DNA of 64,000 nt from positions 337,413 through 401,412 of the forward strand of contig JARYZH020000250.1 in the NCBI GenBank assembly GCA_030021035.2. Direction: 5' to 3'. The position numbers and the translations under genes are program-made. This DNA comes from Notholithocarpus densiflorus (taxonomy: Eukaryota; Streptophyta; Magnoliopsida; Fagales; Fagaceae). This document shows, one piece after another, positions 9,953 to 20,986 of the stretch. Under the pieces are notes generated by a model, which saw only the letters and a program-made list of their open reading frames with translations, was not told the origin of the DNA and did no database searches. The first letter of the stretch is position 1. Each line of letters starts with the position of its first letter.

Positions 9953-11117
9953 ATGGAGCCCAACACTCCCCAGGATTCTGCAGCATTAGCTCTGTAAATC
10001 CAAACACTCACAGCCAGCGTGGAAGAGCTTACTCAGCAAAACCAAGAAATGAGATTACGACTACAGCAAGAGGAAAACCGGTCTGGGACAAACCGGGATG
10101 ACGATGGGGACAGCCAAAGAAGGGACGAACATCGACGACCTGCCACTCCACAAGAACCAAGCTTAGACCTTCTTAGGGAAATGAGAAAGGAGATGGATGA
10201 GCTGAGGAGTGTAATCAGGGAGAAAACAGACTGAAGCTTAGACTGTATGGTCAGGAGGATAGATTCACCCTTCACCACGGTAGTCTTGGAGTGCCCAATG
10301 CCCTCAAAGTTTCGCCTACCATAGCTCGAGTCGTTTGACAGGCTGAAGGATCCTTTGGATCACCTCAACACCTTCAAGACAACTTTGGGTCTTCAGCAGC
10401 CCCCCGACGAGATATTATGCTGCTCTTTCCCCACTACCCTCAAAGGAGCTGCGAGGGAGTGGTTCACGAAGTTACCAACGTCATCCATCAATGACTTCGA
10501 GTAGTTGAGAAACTCCTTCTTACGCCACTTCGTCAGAGGACAACGCAGACCACCTGCTTACAATTAAACAAGGAGAAAATGAGACCTTGAGGTTGTACGT
10601 GAAGCGTTTCACTCGTGAAACTTTAGAGGTGGACAAAGCGAATGACAAAGTGTAGTTGACGGCCTTTAAAACCGAGTTGAAGTCCAAGGAGTTCGTGGTC
10701 TCACTCGTGAAGAATCCTCCGCGGATGATGGTAGAAATGCTCCTGAAGGCGCAGAAGTACATGAACGCGGAGGACGCCCTAGCAGCAATTGAAGAAGTAG
10801 AAAAGCCCAATGAGAGGGAAAGAAAGGGCGACGATCGGCGAGGACGAAAAAGGGAGGGGACAGATTGTCAAAATACTGATGGGAACAAAAGGAAAAATGA
10901 TAAAACCCCTCGGACGGTAAGATTCACTCCTTTAGTTATGCCTGTTGATAAAATTCTGGCACAGATTAAAGATGAGCACTACCTCAAGTGGCCAAGGCTG
11001 TTACACTCGTCACCCAATGTTCGTGACAAGAGGAAATACTACCGTTTCCATAAAGATCATGGCCATTACACAGAAGGCTGCAGAGACCTGAAGGAGCAGA
11101 TAGAGGAACTCATATGA
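9953..11117 (+). pseudogene. gag: gypsy1 gag (broken)
   Basis: Encoded the structural capsid/nucleocapsid polyprotein of the element. It opens with MEPNTPQDSAALAL and meets a stop within 15 codons. Coiled, charged sequence follows (10019-10234), then the retrotransposon gag core in pieces with stops near 10232 and 10504. The clearest open part, 10656-11117, contains KTELKSKEFVVSLVKNPP and MLLKAQKYMNAEDALAAIEE, as in gypsy2. The nucleocapsid-like knuckle reads KYYRFHKDHGHYTEGC where gypsy2 has KYCRFYKDHGHYTEDC, so one metal-binding cysteine is lost. Not functional. Confidence 0.85.
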
Positions 11118-11438
11118 AAAGGGAAGTTGCAAAAATTTGTAAAGAAGGGAGATTCCAGTAGGTCCAAGGACGATAACAGGGACAAGCCCGAAGCCTCTCC
11201 ATGAGACGAAGACCACAAGTCACATCGTCAACAGAGTGCAATAAGGGAAATAAAGATGATCACAAGAGGACCATCCACAGGGGGGTCATTCAAATCCCTC
11301 AAGAAGTCATACTAGAGGTAGGTGAACAGCATCCATAGGATACCACCCCTAAAGCAAAGGCAGACGGATATGGATATCTTGTTCTCAGAAGAAGATGCTA
11401 GAGGAGTGAAGTAGCCGCATGACGATCCCCTAGTTATC

Positions 11439-13860
11439 ATGCTTATGATAGAAGGGTTCAATACCAGAAGAATCCTTGTAGACAACGGCAGCTCCGCAGA
11501 CATCATCTACCTTTCCCTTTTTCAACAGTTAAAGGTGGCCGCCGAGAGGCTGCGTCCCTTTGAGTCCCCACTCGTCAGCTTCAGTGGAGACAGAGTGTAT
11601 CCCAAAGGCATAGTGACACTGACGGTCACAGTGGGGGCTTACCCGAGACAACTGACTCGTCAGCTGGACTTCCTGGTGGTAGACTGTGCCTCCTCATACA
11701 ATGTGATCATCGAGAGGCCCACACTTAATAGTTGTAAGGCAGCCACGTCCACGTATTGCCTGAAGGTAAAATTCCCAACAGAAAATGTTGTAGGCAAGGT
11801 AAAAGGAGATCAAGTGCTGGCCAGGGAGTGCTACCAAGCGGTGTTAGCTGCAAAGGAGAACCATACGTGGATGTTCGAGGAGAAAGAAGAAGAAAAAGTG
11901 GAAGCCTTGGAGACGGTGGAGTTGGTAGATGGAGAACTAACAAAGACAACCAAGATAGGGACAACCCTGAGTTCCGAGATGAGGATGAGACTAGTCCAAT
12001 TCCTCAAAAAGAACCTGGACGTCTTCGTATGGAGCCACGAGGACATGCCAGGCATATCCACAAAGGTCATCCAACATAGGCTAAAAGTGGACCCCGAGAA
12101 AAAGCCCGTCCAGCAGAGACGACGAGTCTTTGCTCCAGAACGGAACCAGGCTATCACAGACAAGGTTAGCAAACTACTAGCAGATGACTTTATCCGGGAG
12201 GTCTACTACCCAGAATGGCTCGCCAATGTCATCCTGGTAAAGAACGAAAATGGGAAATTGAGGATGTGCATAGACTTCACGGACTTAAATAAGGCCTGCC
12301 CAAAGGACAGTTTCCCTCTACTAAGGATAGATCAGCTGGTGGATTCCACAGTAGGACATAAGCTACTGACGTTCATGGATGCATTCTCGGGGTACAATCA
12401 AATAAAAATGGCAGAAGAAAATCAGGAGAAAATTGCCTTCATCACAAGCCAAGGGCTCTACTACTACAAGGTAATGCCCTTCAGACTGAAGAACGCATGA
12501 GCAACCTACCAGAGATTAGTAAACAAAATGTTCAGCAAACAAATTGAGAGGAACATGGAAGTGTACATGGATAACATGCTCGTCAAGAGCAAGGAAGAGT
12601 TTGCTCACCTGGACAATCTCCAAGAGACGTTCACCACACTCAGGCAGTACCAAATGAAGTTGAACCCCAGCAAGTGCTCCTTTGGGGTAGCGTCAGAAAA
12701 GTTCTTAGGGTTCATGGTGTCCCAAAGAGGGATAGAAACAAACCCAGAGAAGGTGCGAGCCATACTTGACATGACGTCACCCAAGACCATGATGGAAGTC
12801 CAGAAGCTCACAGGAAGGATAGCAGCACTCAACAAGTTCGTCTCTAAAGCAATGGACAAATGTTTGCCCTTCTTCAAGACACTAAAGCAGGCCTTCGCCT
12901 GGACTGACGAATGTAAAAAAGCTTTCCAGGAACTCAAGCACTACCTAAGCAATCCATCCCTCCTGAGTCTGCCTAAGGAGGGAGAAAACTTGTATCTATA
13001 TTTAACAGTGTCAGCTACAGCTGTAAATGCAGCCTTGATTCGGGAAGAGGACAAAACACAACTCTCAGTTTACTATGTCAGTCAAGCCTTCCAAGGGGCA
13101 GAAGCCAAGTACCCACGAATCGAGAAGATTGCATTCGCATTAATTGTAGACTCACGCAAGTTGCACCCCTACTTCTAGGCGAACCCTATCTTGGTAATGA
13201 CGGACCAACCCATAAAGAAGTCTATGAACAAGCCCGAGGCTGCAAGAAGGATGGTCCAGTGAGCAATCAAACAAAGCCAGTTTGACATTGAGTACCACCC
13301 TAGGACAGCTATTAAGGCGCAGACATTAGCAGACTTCATCGCCGAATTCACCATCCCAGACGAGGATGAGGCACCTGACGAAGCTAAAGATGGACGATTC
13401 AAACTGACGGCTCGTCAGCTTGAAAAAGGGGCGGAGTAGGGGTCGTTATCATCACCCCAAAAATAGAGACGCTCAAATACGGAGTTCAGCTAACATTCAC
13501 GGCCACCAAAAATGAAGCTGAGTATGAAGGAATACTAACGGGGCTAAGGGTCAAGAAGGCGCTAGGAGCCAAAAACTTGCTCCTCCAAAGTGATTCAAAG
13601 CTGGTTGTAGGGCAAATAAAAGAGGAATATGAAGTAATGGAGGAAAGAATGCAAAAATACCTGAGGTTGACAAAGCATTTAGCACGGGATTTTGATCGGG
13701 TGGAATTCATACAGATGCTAAAATATAGAGGCAGACAAGCTCGCGAAACAGGTGTCGTTAGAAGTAGGACCAACGAGTATGGATTTGAAAATGGAAGTCC
13801 AAAAACGCCCCAGCATTGAAGAAGTCCCCACCTTCATAATCTAGAGCAAAAGCAGCTGGA
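11439..13860 (+). pseudogene. pol: gypsy1 protease, reverse transcriptase and RNase H (broken)
   Basis: An open stretch from 11439 to a TGA ending at 12500 covers an aspartic protease (RILVDNGSSADII, the plant gypsy DNG form of the active site) and the RT fingers and palm (MCIDFTDLNKACPKDSFP, FMDAFSGYNQI). The frame resumes after the stop at 12528-13178 with the RT catalytic box, here YMDNM (12564-12578) instead of YMDDM, so a catalytic aspartate is lost. The thumb and first RNase H segment follow, ending at a TAG (13176-13178) just after LHPYF. A second RNase H-like segment (13500-13760) keeps NEAEYEG and LLLQSDSKLV but is frameshifted. Confidence 0.9.
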
Positions 13861-15072
13861 TGACCCCAATCCTATCCTTCCTCCAGGACGGACGGCTTCC
13901 ACAAGACGTCGAGGAGGCCAGGAAAGTCAGGAAAAGAGCAACTAGGCTCACGATCTTGAATGACACCTTGTACAAGAGAGGCTTCTTCATGCCCTACCTG
14001 AAGTGCGTCGACGAGGAGGAGGCCAAATACATTCTGGAAGAGATCCATGAAGGAATTTGTGGAGACGACATAGGCCCAAGATCCCGTAAGCAAAGTTATC
14101 AGAACAGGTTACTTCTGGCCTACTTTGTAGATGGATGCATAGGAGTTCGTCAAGAGATGCGACAAATGCCAAAGGTTTGGGAATGTTCAGTGCCTCCCAG
14201 CAGAGAGACTGACGTTGATAGCCTCCCTATGGTCGTTTGCACAGTGGGGGATTGACATCGTCGACCTATTACCCCAAGGTAAGAGATAGGTAAAAATTTT
14301 ACTGGTTGCTATTGACTATTTCACAAAATGGGTTGAAGCAGAAGCATTATTAACCATCACGGAGGCAAAGATCTAGAATTTCGTATGAAAGAACATAATT
14401 TGCAGATTCGGAATACCATGAACGATCATATCAAACAACGGACAACAGTTCGACAATTAAGGCTTTAGGGACTTTTGTTTAGGCCTAGTGATTAAGAACT
14501 AATTCTCATCCCCAGGGCATCCACAAGCAAACGGACAGACAGAAGTGACGAACCGGACACTGCTCAAGATCATCAAAGCTCGATTGGACGATGCTAAGGG
14601 CGCTTGGCCGGAGGAATTACCCAATATCCCGTGGGCATACAAGACTACAGCAAGAACCCCGACAGGAGAAACTCCCTTCAGATTCACCTATGGCACTGAA
14701 GCAGTAATCCCAATTGAAGTGGGAATCACCAGCATAAGACGAGAGGTCCTCCACAAAGACATCAACGATGATCAGTTGAGGGTCAATTTGGATTGCTTGG
14801 ACGAAGTTAGAGACGAAGCTTCTCACAGGATGTTAAAGTATCAACAAAAGATGGCCGAGTACTACAACAAGAAAGTGAAGCTCAAACGACTCAACATAGG
14901 AGACCTCGTCCTACACAAAGCACCTCGGCTACCAAAGATCCGACCCAAGGGAAACTTGGCCCAACCTGGGAAGGGCCCTACAGGGTCACCCATTACTTTA
15001 GAAAAGGCAACTATTACCTGGAGACCTTGGGCGGGAAGAAGCTTCCACGACCATGGAATATCTAGCATTTGA
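13860..15072 (+). pseudogene. gypsy1 integrase (broken)
   Basis: The zinc-binding HHCC region (13980-14200) is present in two frames. The catalytic core follows (VAIDYFTKWVEAEA near 14310, then SNNGQQF, then GHPQANGQTEV), with stops at 14374, 14386 and elsewhere. The second catalytic aspartate should sit in SDNG but reads SNNG (asparagine at 14434-14436). The C-terminal part, open from 14545 to 15072, includes TPTGETPFRFTYGTEAVIP and KLKRLNIGDLVL. No chromodomain is visible, which fits a Tat-type element. Not functional. Confidence 0.88.
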
Positions 15073-15164
15073 AGAAGTACCATCAATAGATATAATAGAA
15101 AATTGTACTCGTATTTGAAGTAAAGCAATAAAAGAACTATTTAGCCAATGGTCCAATGTAATGC

Positions 15165-15195
<31 letters not shown>

Positions 15196-15210
15196 AAAAG
15201 CCTAAAACCT
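15073..15210. other. gypsy1 post-pol spacer with poly-A tract
   Basis: Follows the end of pol and includes an A run of about 27 bases (15165-15191). It separates pol from the 92-bp array. No coding signal. Confidence 0.5.
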
Positions 15211-15720
15211 AAAAATTGGCTAAGTAACAAGATTCCGCTTAGACGGATGTAAGTTACTGATGAAGCCAAATGACAAGATCCCTTAAATGGGTGTAAGTCA
15301 CCAAAAATTGGCTAAGTTACAAGATTCCGCCTAGACGGATGTAAGTTACTGACGAAGCCAAATGACAAGATCCCTTAAATGGGTGTAAGTGACCAAAAAT
15401 TGGCTAAGTAACAAGATTCTGCCTAGACGGATGTAAGTTACTGACGAAGCCAAATGACAAGATCCCTTAAATGGGTGTAAGTCACCAAAAATTGTCTAAG
15501 TAACAAGATTCCACTTAGACGAATGTAAGTAACTGACGAAGCCAAATGACAAGATCCCTTAAATGGGTGTAAGTCACTAAAAATTTATCTAAGTCATAAG
15601 ATTCCGCCTAGACGGATGTAAGTTACTGACGAAGACAAATGACAAAACCCCTTAAATGGGCGTAAGTCACCTAAAAATTGGCTAAGTGATGAGAGTCCGC
15701 TTGGACGGATATAACTCACT
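15211..15720. repeat. gypsy1 92-bp tandem repeat, about 5.5 copies
   Basis: The anchor AAAAATTGGCTAAGT or a variant recurs at 15211, 15303, 15395, 15487, 15579 and 15673, giving a 92-bp period. Each unit carries GATTCCGCCTAGACGGATG and CAAGATCCCTTAAATGGG. The array lies between the 3' end of pol (+) and the 3' end of the antisense gene (-), where the two transcription units converge. gypsy2 has a homologous array of 106-bp units at the same place. Confidence 0.92.
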
Positions 15721-16042
15721 AAAATTGACCAAGCCCCCCACAAACGAGGATAAACGGAGGAGGGTTCTGACGAAAGCACAAGTAGGCAAAATGAAGAACA
15801 AATCAATGGAAGCATAAGAACAAACGATAAGTATAAATACATTCTGCCTGAATAAAAAGCCTAAAAACATTGGGCAAGAAACATTGTTCTGGAATTAGAA
15901 TAAAAATATTGTTCTGAAATTTAAATAAAAAATCCCAAAAACATATTAGGCACCCAAAAAAAAAAAAAAAAAGAAAAAAAAAAAAAAAAGAAAACAAAAC
16001 AAAACAAAACACAAAACATGTACTTAGATGTGATAAACAGGT
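15721..16042. other. spacer between the tandem array and the antisense gene
   Basis: Contains an A-rich stretch (15955-16015) and the presumed 3' untranslated region of the antisense gene. No frame is supported. Confidence 0.5.
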
Positions 16043-18238
16043 TTAAGTCGTAGCCTCATCATCACCAGCAGAAGGGGGCATTAGAGCATTTCCTGTAGCA
16101 TCACCCGTAGGAGCAGCAGCAGTAGACTGAGTAGCCTCGTCTGCCGCCATCTCCTGGTCTACCTCCTCCAGGTCCAGGTTTTCCAGGTCCACTCCGGAAG
16201 GATGCTTGACTAAGTATCGTCGAAGGAGCTCAAAGCCCTTGTAGTACCAACTGAAGAGCACAGTGTTGTACTCCTCAGTTTGCTGGAAAGCCTCAACAGA
16301 CTTGGCAGCAACGGTTTTTATCTTCTCCTTCACGGCCTAGAGTTGCTCATCCTTCTCCAGGGTTAGCTGCCTCTCAGCTCTGAGGTCGTCCCCCAAGACC
16401 TTGACATTCTCCTTGACGGTATTGGCCTTGTCCATGGCAGAAATGAGGCCCTTCCTCAGTTTAGAATTCTCTACCTCCAAAGCCTCCACCCTGGACCCCA
16501 CTGACGCGACCTTTGCCTCATGGCTTAAGTACTCCGAAGTAATATGAATGCTTTCCCCCAGTATCTGAAAAAGATCCAACTTTCAGAACGATACAAAAAA
16601 GAGAAAGGAAAAGGTGAAAGTGCACAAGTACATTACCTGGACGAGCTTATGGATGTGACGACCCATGAGCTCGTTAGAAGGCATGCCAGACAAGACCTTA
16701 AGATCTTCGGCAGTAAAGGTGTCTTGTGCCCTTGTCAGCGCAAAGCCAGCATTTTCCCAAACGCTGTTGGACGAGTGGGAGTCAGCCTTCTCCTTCCACT
16801 TGTCGGCCACACGCTGCTTCTTCGGGCGTGGGGTGATCTCCTCTACCAAGGTTGCCGGGGAAGCAGTCCTTGTCACTTCGGGGACGGAGGCAGCGGGAGT
16901 GACAGAGACTCCTTTCTCCACCACACGCACCACCCTCTTCCCGAGGTGGGAAAGGGGCTCATTCTTCTTGGCCTTCATTTTGGCGTACATAGCTTGGTTA
17001 AATTTGGTCATCATCTCTACAGAAGAAAAGTAGAGAAACACTTTAAAAAAAAGAAAAAAAAAGGGAGAAGAGGAGGACAACGAGGTATGATAACACTCAC
17101 TCTTATCTTCTATTGCTATAGCCTGAAGAACAAAGGAAGAAGGCTCTGGACCAAGACAGTGACGAGCCAAAGTATGCGGGTCAACCATGTCGTCAAAGTC
17201 ATCTATTGTCTTCGCGTACTTCACAGCTGCCACCACACGGTCCTTATACTTGCTTTTGAGCCTTGGACGCTTCTTAACTACACACAACGAACAAGAAAAT
17301 TAGTGACGATCAAAAAGAAAGAAAAACACAGGAGTATATAAAGGACAACGAAGGGACTTGCGGAGAAATGACGCACCTAGACTCGGGGCTCTCCACCGAC
17401 AGAGTAACCTAGGGACGTCACCCCAAACTTCATCAGGAAGAGTCTCCCAATCATCCTCGGACACAAAGAAAAACCGGGACTTCCAATATCTGAAGGACGA
17501 GGGTAGGTCAGTAACGATCCTAGCCTTCCTGTCCCAGGGCACCAGCTCGTAGTACCCGTATTCCTTGGACTCGTTCAGACAGTATAAATATGCGAATTCA
17601 TCCACCCTAATCATATCCCCCTCTGTAGACGCCAGCCAGATCTCCATACAACTAACTACAATCCTCTACGAGTTGGGCATAAGTTGCCCAAGAGCAATAT
17701 TGAAATGATTTAGGAGCTCCATGATAAAGGGGTGGACAGAGAATCTAAGCCCGCTTTGGAAAGCGGCCTCATAGAAACACACCTTCGCTAGGAAAAAATG
17801 GTAGGCTCGTTCCTCTTTGCGAGGAAGACGAATCCTAACCTTTTCAAGAAACTGAAACCTATCCCTAAATTTGGAAAGGGTCTTAGCGTCCAGGCCACAC
17901 TCCTCTTCCAGAGCAGAAAAATCCCTAACCACTCTTGGAGTAGAGGCCGCAGTATCTTCCTCCACAGGGTCGTCACTAGACGACAACCCAATCTCTAACT
18001 CACTGGATCTTACCTCTAACATCACTCTCCGATCACCCACTAAATCCTCAAACCAATCGACAGATTGACGTAGTAAAGGTAACAGATCAGCTAATACTAG
18101 ATTTAAACTGTTTTCCCCACACACAAAACCCTCAACTAAAGGACAAAAAGTGCGAGAAATTCTTAGAGAAGCCCCCAAACACGCAAAAAGGAATGAAACA
18201 GAAGGGCAAAGCGTCCTAACTTCGGAACTACTAACCAT
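16043..18238 (-). pseudogene. gypsy1 antisense spliced gene (Tat-type aORF)
   Basis: A multi-exon gene on the strand opposite gag-pol, starting MVSSSEVRTLCPSVS about 0.5 kb inside the 3' LTR. Predicted exons on the - strand are 18238-17377, 17277-17101, 17016-16637 and 16564-16043, each bounded by GT and AG. Exon 1 carries a conserved plant transposon-protein region (VHPFIMELLNHFNIALGQLMP, then YYELVPWDRKARIVTDLP and WKSRFFFVSEDDW) that I liken to the 'putative gypsy-type transposon' family. The last exon is a heptad-rich coiled coil with an acidic, alanine-rich tail. The same exon plan is in gypsy2. Function is unknown. A stop (codon 2 after MPNS) interrupts exon 1, so this copy is probably dead. 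Confidence 0.8.
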
Positions 18239-18730
18239 GGAACTCAAAAGCAAAAAATAGAGAGACAAGATCCTAAAGAAACCAAAAACATAGAAAGAAG
18301 AAAGAAAAAGGAGAAAATCAGAAACTCATACAATTTTATCTACTCTACAAAGAGCAAACCAAAGGAAGAAGAAGCCATACCTTAAAAACGCAACCCCAAA
18401 GAGGGCAAAATGTAGGAAATTGCAAGAAGAATAGTAGCTCGGAGAAGAGAAAGCGCAGAACAGCAATGGCGAAAGAAAGTGAAAAGTGAAGAAGAAAGAG
18501 AAAATGAAGGAAGTTTAAAAACTAAGCACAAAAAACTGAAAAGCAGCGGGAAACCCAAGAGTCACATGAAGTGGAGCATTAAATCCACCACTCAGAACGC
18601 GCCACGTGGCCATTACACGTCCGGCGCCACCACTGCTCATTAAATACGGAACAAAACCCCAAGAGTCACGTCTAAGCAAGAAACCCTTCACCTTTTAGTG
18701 GTCGTCATGACATGCAAAGATGACCACAGA
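18239..18730 (-). promoter_or_regulatory. upstream region of the gypsy1 antisense gene
   Basis: The roughly 490 bp between the antisense start codon and the polypurine tract. On the - strand it runs from the LTR border toward the gene and includes purine-rich stretches (18290-18330 and 18410-18510 on +). It should hold the antisense promoter, or transcription may start in the LTR. I see no certain TATA box. Confidence 0.35.
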
Positions 18731-18745
18731 ACTTAGGGGGGCAGC
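18731..18745 (+). promoter_or_regulatory. gypsy1 polypurine tract
   Basis: ACTTAGGGGGGCAGC ends exactly at the 3' LTR start. A purine-rich tract at this place primes plus-strand synthesis in LTR elements. Confidence 0.7.
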
Positions 18746-19228
18746 TGATGGGACTGACGAACCCCTTGGCTCAGATGAATTCATTAGACATCTTCGTCCA
18801 CCACCCTACATCACTGACGAATGGAGACAAGCCATTTAATGAAGCATCCAATACCTCGAACGGTTACAAGACTAGCTGTATAGACCATTGGAAGCTCATC
18901 AAAGCCTACATTACTGAGCCTAAAGGCATTACCAAAAGAGGCATTAAAGCCACAATAAAGGCCACAACGGCTAGATGCTGTGAAACCTTATATAAACACT
19001 CTTCAGAACCAAAAAAAGGTACACAATCCTAAATACAAAATACGCCGTAGCTTTGATCTCTGATACTTTCTTGAAGCTTCTATACGCTGACTTTATCATC
19101 AAAGACTCTATGGCAGGCACCACACCGGTGACCACCTAAAGAGGACTTTTGCAATAGTTTCAAGTACAGGGACGAGGCTGCTGGCTCATTTAGACGAGTC
19201 TATTTAACTGACGATCTCTGCTTCATCA
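18746..19228 (+). repeat. gypsy1 3' LTR
   Basis: 483 bp, beginning TGATGGGACTGACG and ending GCTTCATCA, followed by the duplication ATTAC. It aligns end to end with 9412-9890, with a small insertion near 19145 (GAGGACTTTTGCAAT versus GAGGTGCAAC) and a one-base indel in an A run. TATATAAA is at 18989-18996. Confidence 0.93.
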
Positions 19229-20403
19229 ATTACTAGTTACGTTTGTCCCTAGCTTAAACCCCTGTGTCCTAAAACCACCCAAATATTTTGTACTAGAAGA
19301 GGTACCAACTGGCCTAAAATATGTGGTGGTGTCCTCGTAATACCCTTAAAGTAGACAAATAACTGCATGTTGGCAACATAGAGTATAAAATATGAATTGC
19401 AAATAAATTATGGAATGAATTCTTAAATTGAATGTGAGAAGCGAGTTAAAAATTATAGCTTTTAGCAGCTTAAAAAGTAACTTTATTCATTTTAACAACT
19501 CACTTTACAAAACACCCAACATCAAAGCATCTATATTTTTAGGAACTCATTTAAAATAATATAAATAACTCATTAAAATGATGATAAACAACCACCACAA
19601 AATCCAAACCAACAGCAACAACCACCTCCATTGCCACCACCGGCGTCCCACCAACCACAACCATAAACAAGAACCCATAACCTGTCACTGTCAGACACCA
19701 CCACCGAAAAGAAAAAAGAAAAAAAACAAAAACAAAAACAAAAAAAAAAACAAAAAAAAAAAAAAAAAAAGCCTCTAAACCCATCACAACCACACTCACA
19801 ACCGGCCACAAAACCAACCACAACCAAAGCCAACAAAACCCATCACCATCACACCCACAAGTGGCCACAAAACCCATCACAACAACACCCACAACCGGCC
19901 ACAAAACCCATTACCACCCCACCCACAACCGGCACTAAATCCATCACCACCACAAAAGAGAGAACAAAAATTGAAAGAAAGAAAGAAAAATAAAAGAAAG
20001 AGAGAGACATATTTTCGGCCATAGCTTAAGAAATTTAAAAAAAAAAAATGAAGGAAGAGGGAGGCAGAGATTTGGAGAAGAAGAAGTGAGAAGCTTGGAG
20101 AAGAAAAAGAGAAAAAAGAGAGAGAAACGGGTTGGCAGAGAAGAAAGAGAGAAAAAAAAATTATTTAAAGAGGAGGGGAGAGAGAGAAAGACATAAAATA
20201 AATTTATTTATTTTTTTATTTTTTTTTTTTTTAAGTTTTGAGCTATAGTGGTGGGCTATTATCTTTGATAGTTGTAGCTCAGGTGGTATTTTTTTTTAGA
20301 TATAGCAACTTATAGCAACTTTGTTGTAGCTTGCATCTTGGTGTTTTAGTTGCTAAAATAGCATTATAGCAATTATCCCTCCTTTACTGTGAGTGCTCTT
20401 AGG
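19229..20403. repeat. AT-rich DNA with an AC-rich minisatellite
   Basis: No gene is supported. From about 19580 to 19955 the sequence is a CCACAACCGGCCACAAAACC-type minisatellite with A-runs around 19730-19770. It then becomes purine-rich (GAGAGAAAGA, 19960-20200) and T-rich (20205-20235). Frames across the AC-rich part are long only because of composition. The bases just before 20404 provide the left CTCTTAGG duplication of the next element. Confidence 0.6.
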
Positions 20404-20978
20404 TAGGAGTGGCAAAATTAGACATGACCCACGAACCCGACATGACACGACACGACACGAAATTAGCAGGTTATGGATTGAGGCTTAATGGGTCCGTGTT
20501 ATATTTGGGTTGACACGACGAACCTGTTTGATAAACAGGTTGGGTTAGGGTTCAACCTATGGAACCCGTTTGACCCGTTTAATTAAATAAAATTTTACCA
20601 ATATATCATTCAAACCCTAGGTATATAAACTTAAAAGTTGTTGTAGTTTATTTTCTTTGACATATTGTGATTGATTATTTATGATATTGAGATATGCTTT
20701 AGTTTTAAATGATTATTTGTGATGCAGTTACTCATTAGTTCTGAATTTTATATTTAAAATATTTATTTGCTTGTTTTTTCATAAATGTTTTTCTTCATTT
20801 TAATAAAATCAGATAAACAAGTCGACACGACTGACCCGTTTAATAAATGGGTCGTGTTAAGGTTGAGAAATCTTGACCCGTTTAATAAACATGTTGGGTT
20901 AGTGTTGACCCATATAGTCGGATACGTATGAGTTGATATGACACAAATCTGACACGCGAACATGAATTGTCACCCCTA
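20404..20978. mobile_element. small complete hAT-like element, TAGGGGTGGCAA family
   Basis: 575 bp with ends TAGGAGTGGCAA and TTGTCACCCCTA and a perfect 8-bp duplication CTCTTAGG (20396-20403 and 20979-20986). Subterminal words ACCCGTTTAAT and AAACGGGT repeat near both ends. The middle is AT-rich and contains CCTAGGTATATAAAC, a segment shared with the middle hAT element (near 8245, inverted) and with 61225 (inverted). Non-coding and non-autonomous. Confidence 0.9.
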
Positions 20979-20986
20979 CTCTTAGG

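Larger units (their letters stand above)
9412..19228 (+). mobile_element. gypsy1: full-length, degenerate Ty3/gypsy retrotransposon (Tat-like layout)
   Basis: A 9817-bp element with two LTRs and a perfect 5-bp duplication ATTAC (9407-9411 and 19229-19233). Internal order is LTR, primer-binding region, gag, protease, RT, RNase H, integrase, 92-bp tandem array, antisense spliced gene, polypurine tract, LTR. RT before integrase defines Ty3/gypsy. An extra antisense gene between pol and the 3' LTR is known from the Tat lineage. The LTRs differ at roughly 30-35 sites, about 7%, mostly transitions. Many stops and frameshifts make it non-functional. Confidence 0.93.

Noticed and set aside
15211..15720. 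CRISPR-like regular repeats
   Set aside because: Units are contiguous 92-bp tandem repeats without unique spacers, inside a plant retrotransposon.
16544..17341. A 265-codon + strand frame overlapping the antisense gene of gypsy1
   Set aside because: It is a shadow of the spliced - strand gene, which matches gypsy2 exon by exon; the + strand translation has no counterpart there.
19551..19904. A 117-codon valine/glycine/phenylalanine-rich frame on the - strand
   Set aside because: It is the translation of the AC-rich minisatellite and A-run; residues mirror the repeat, with no start context or domain.
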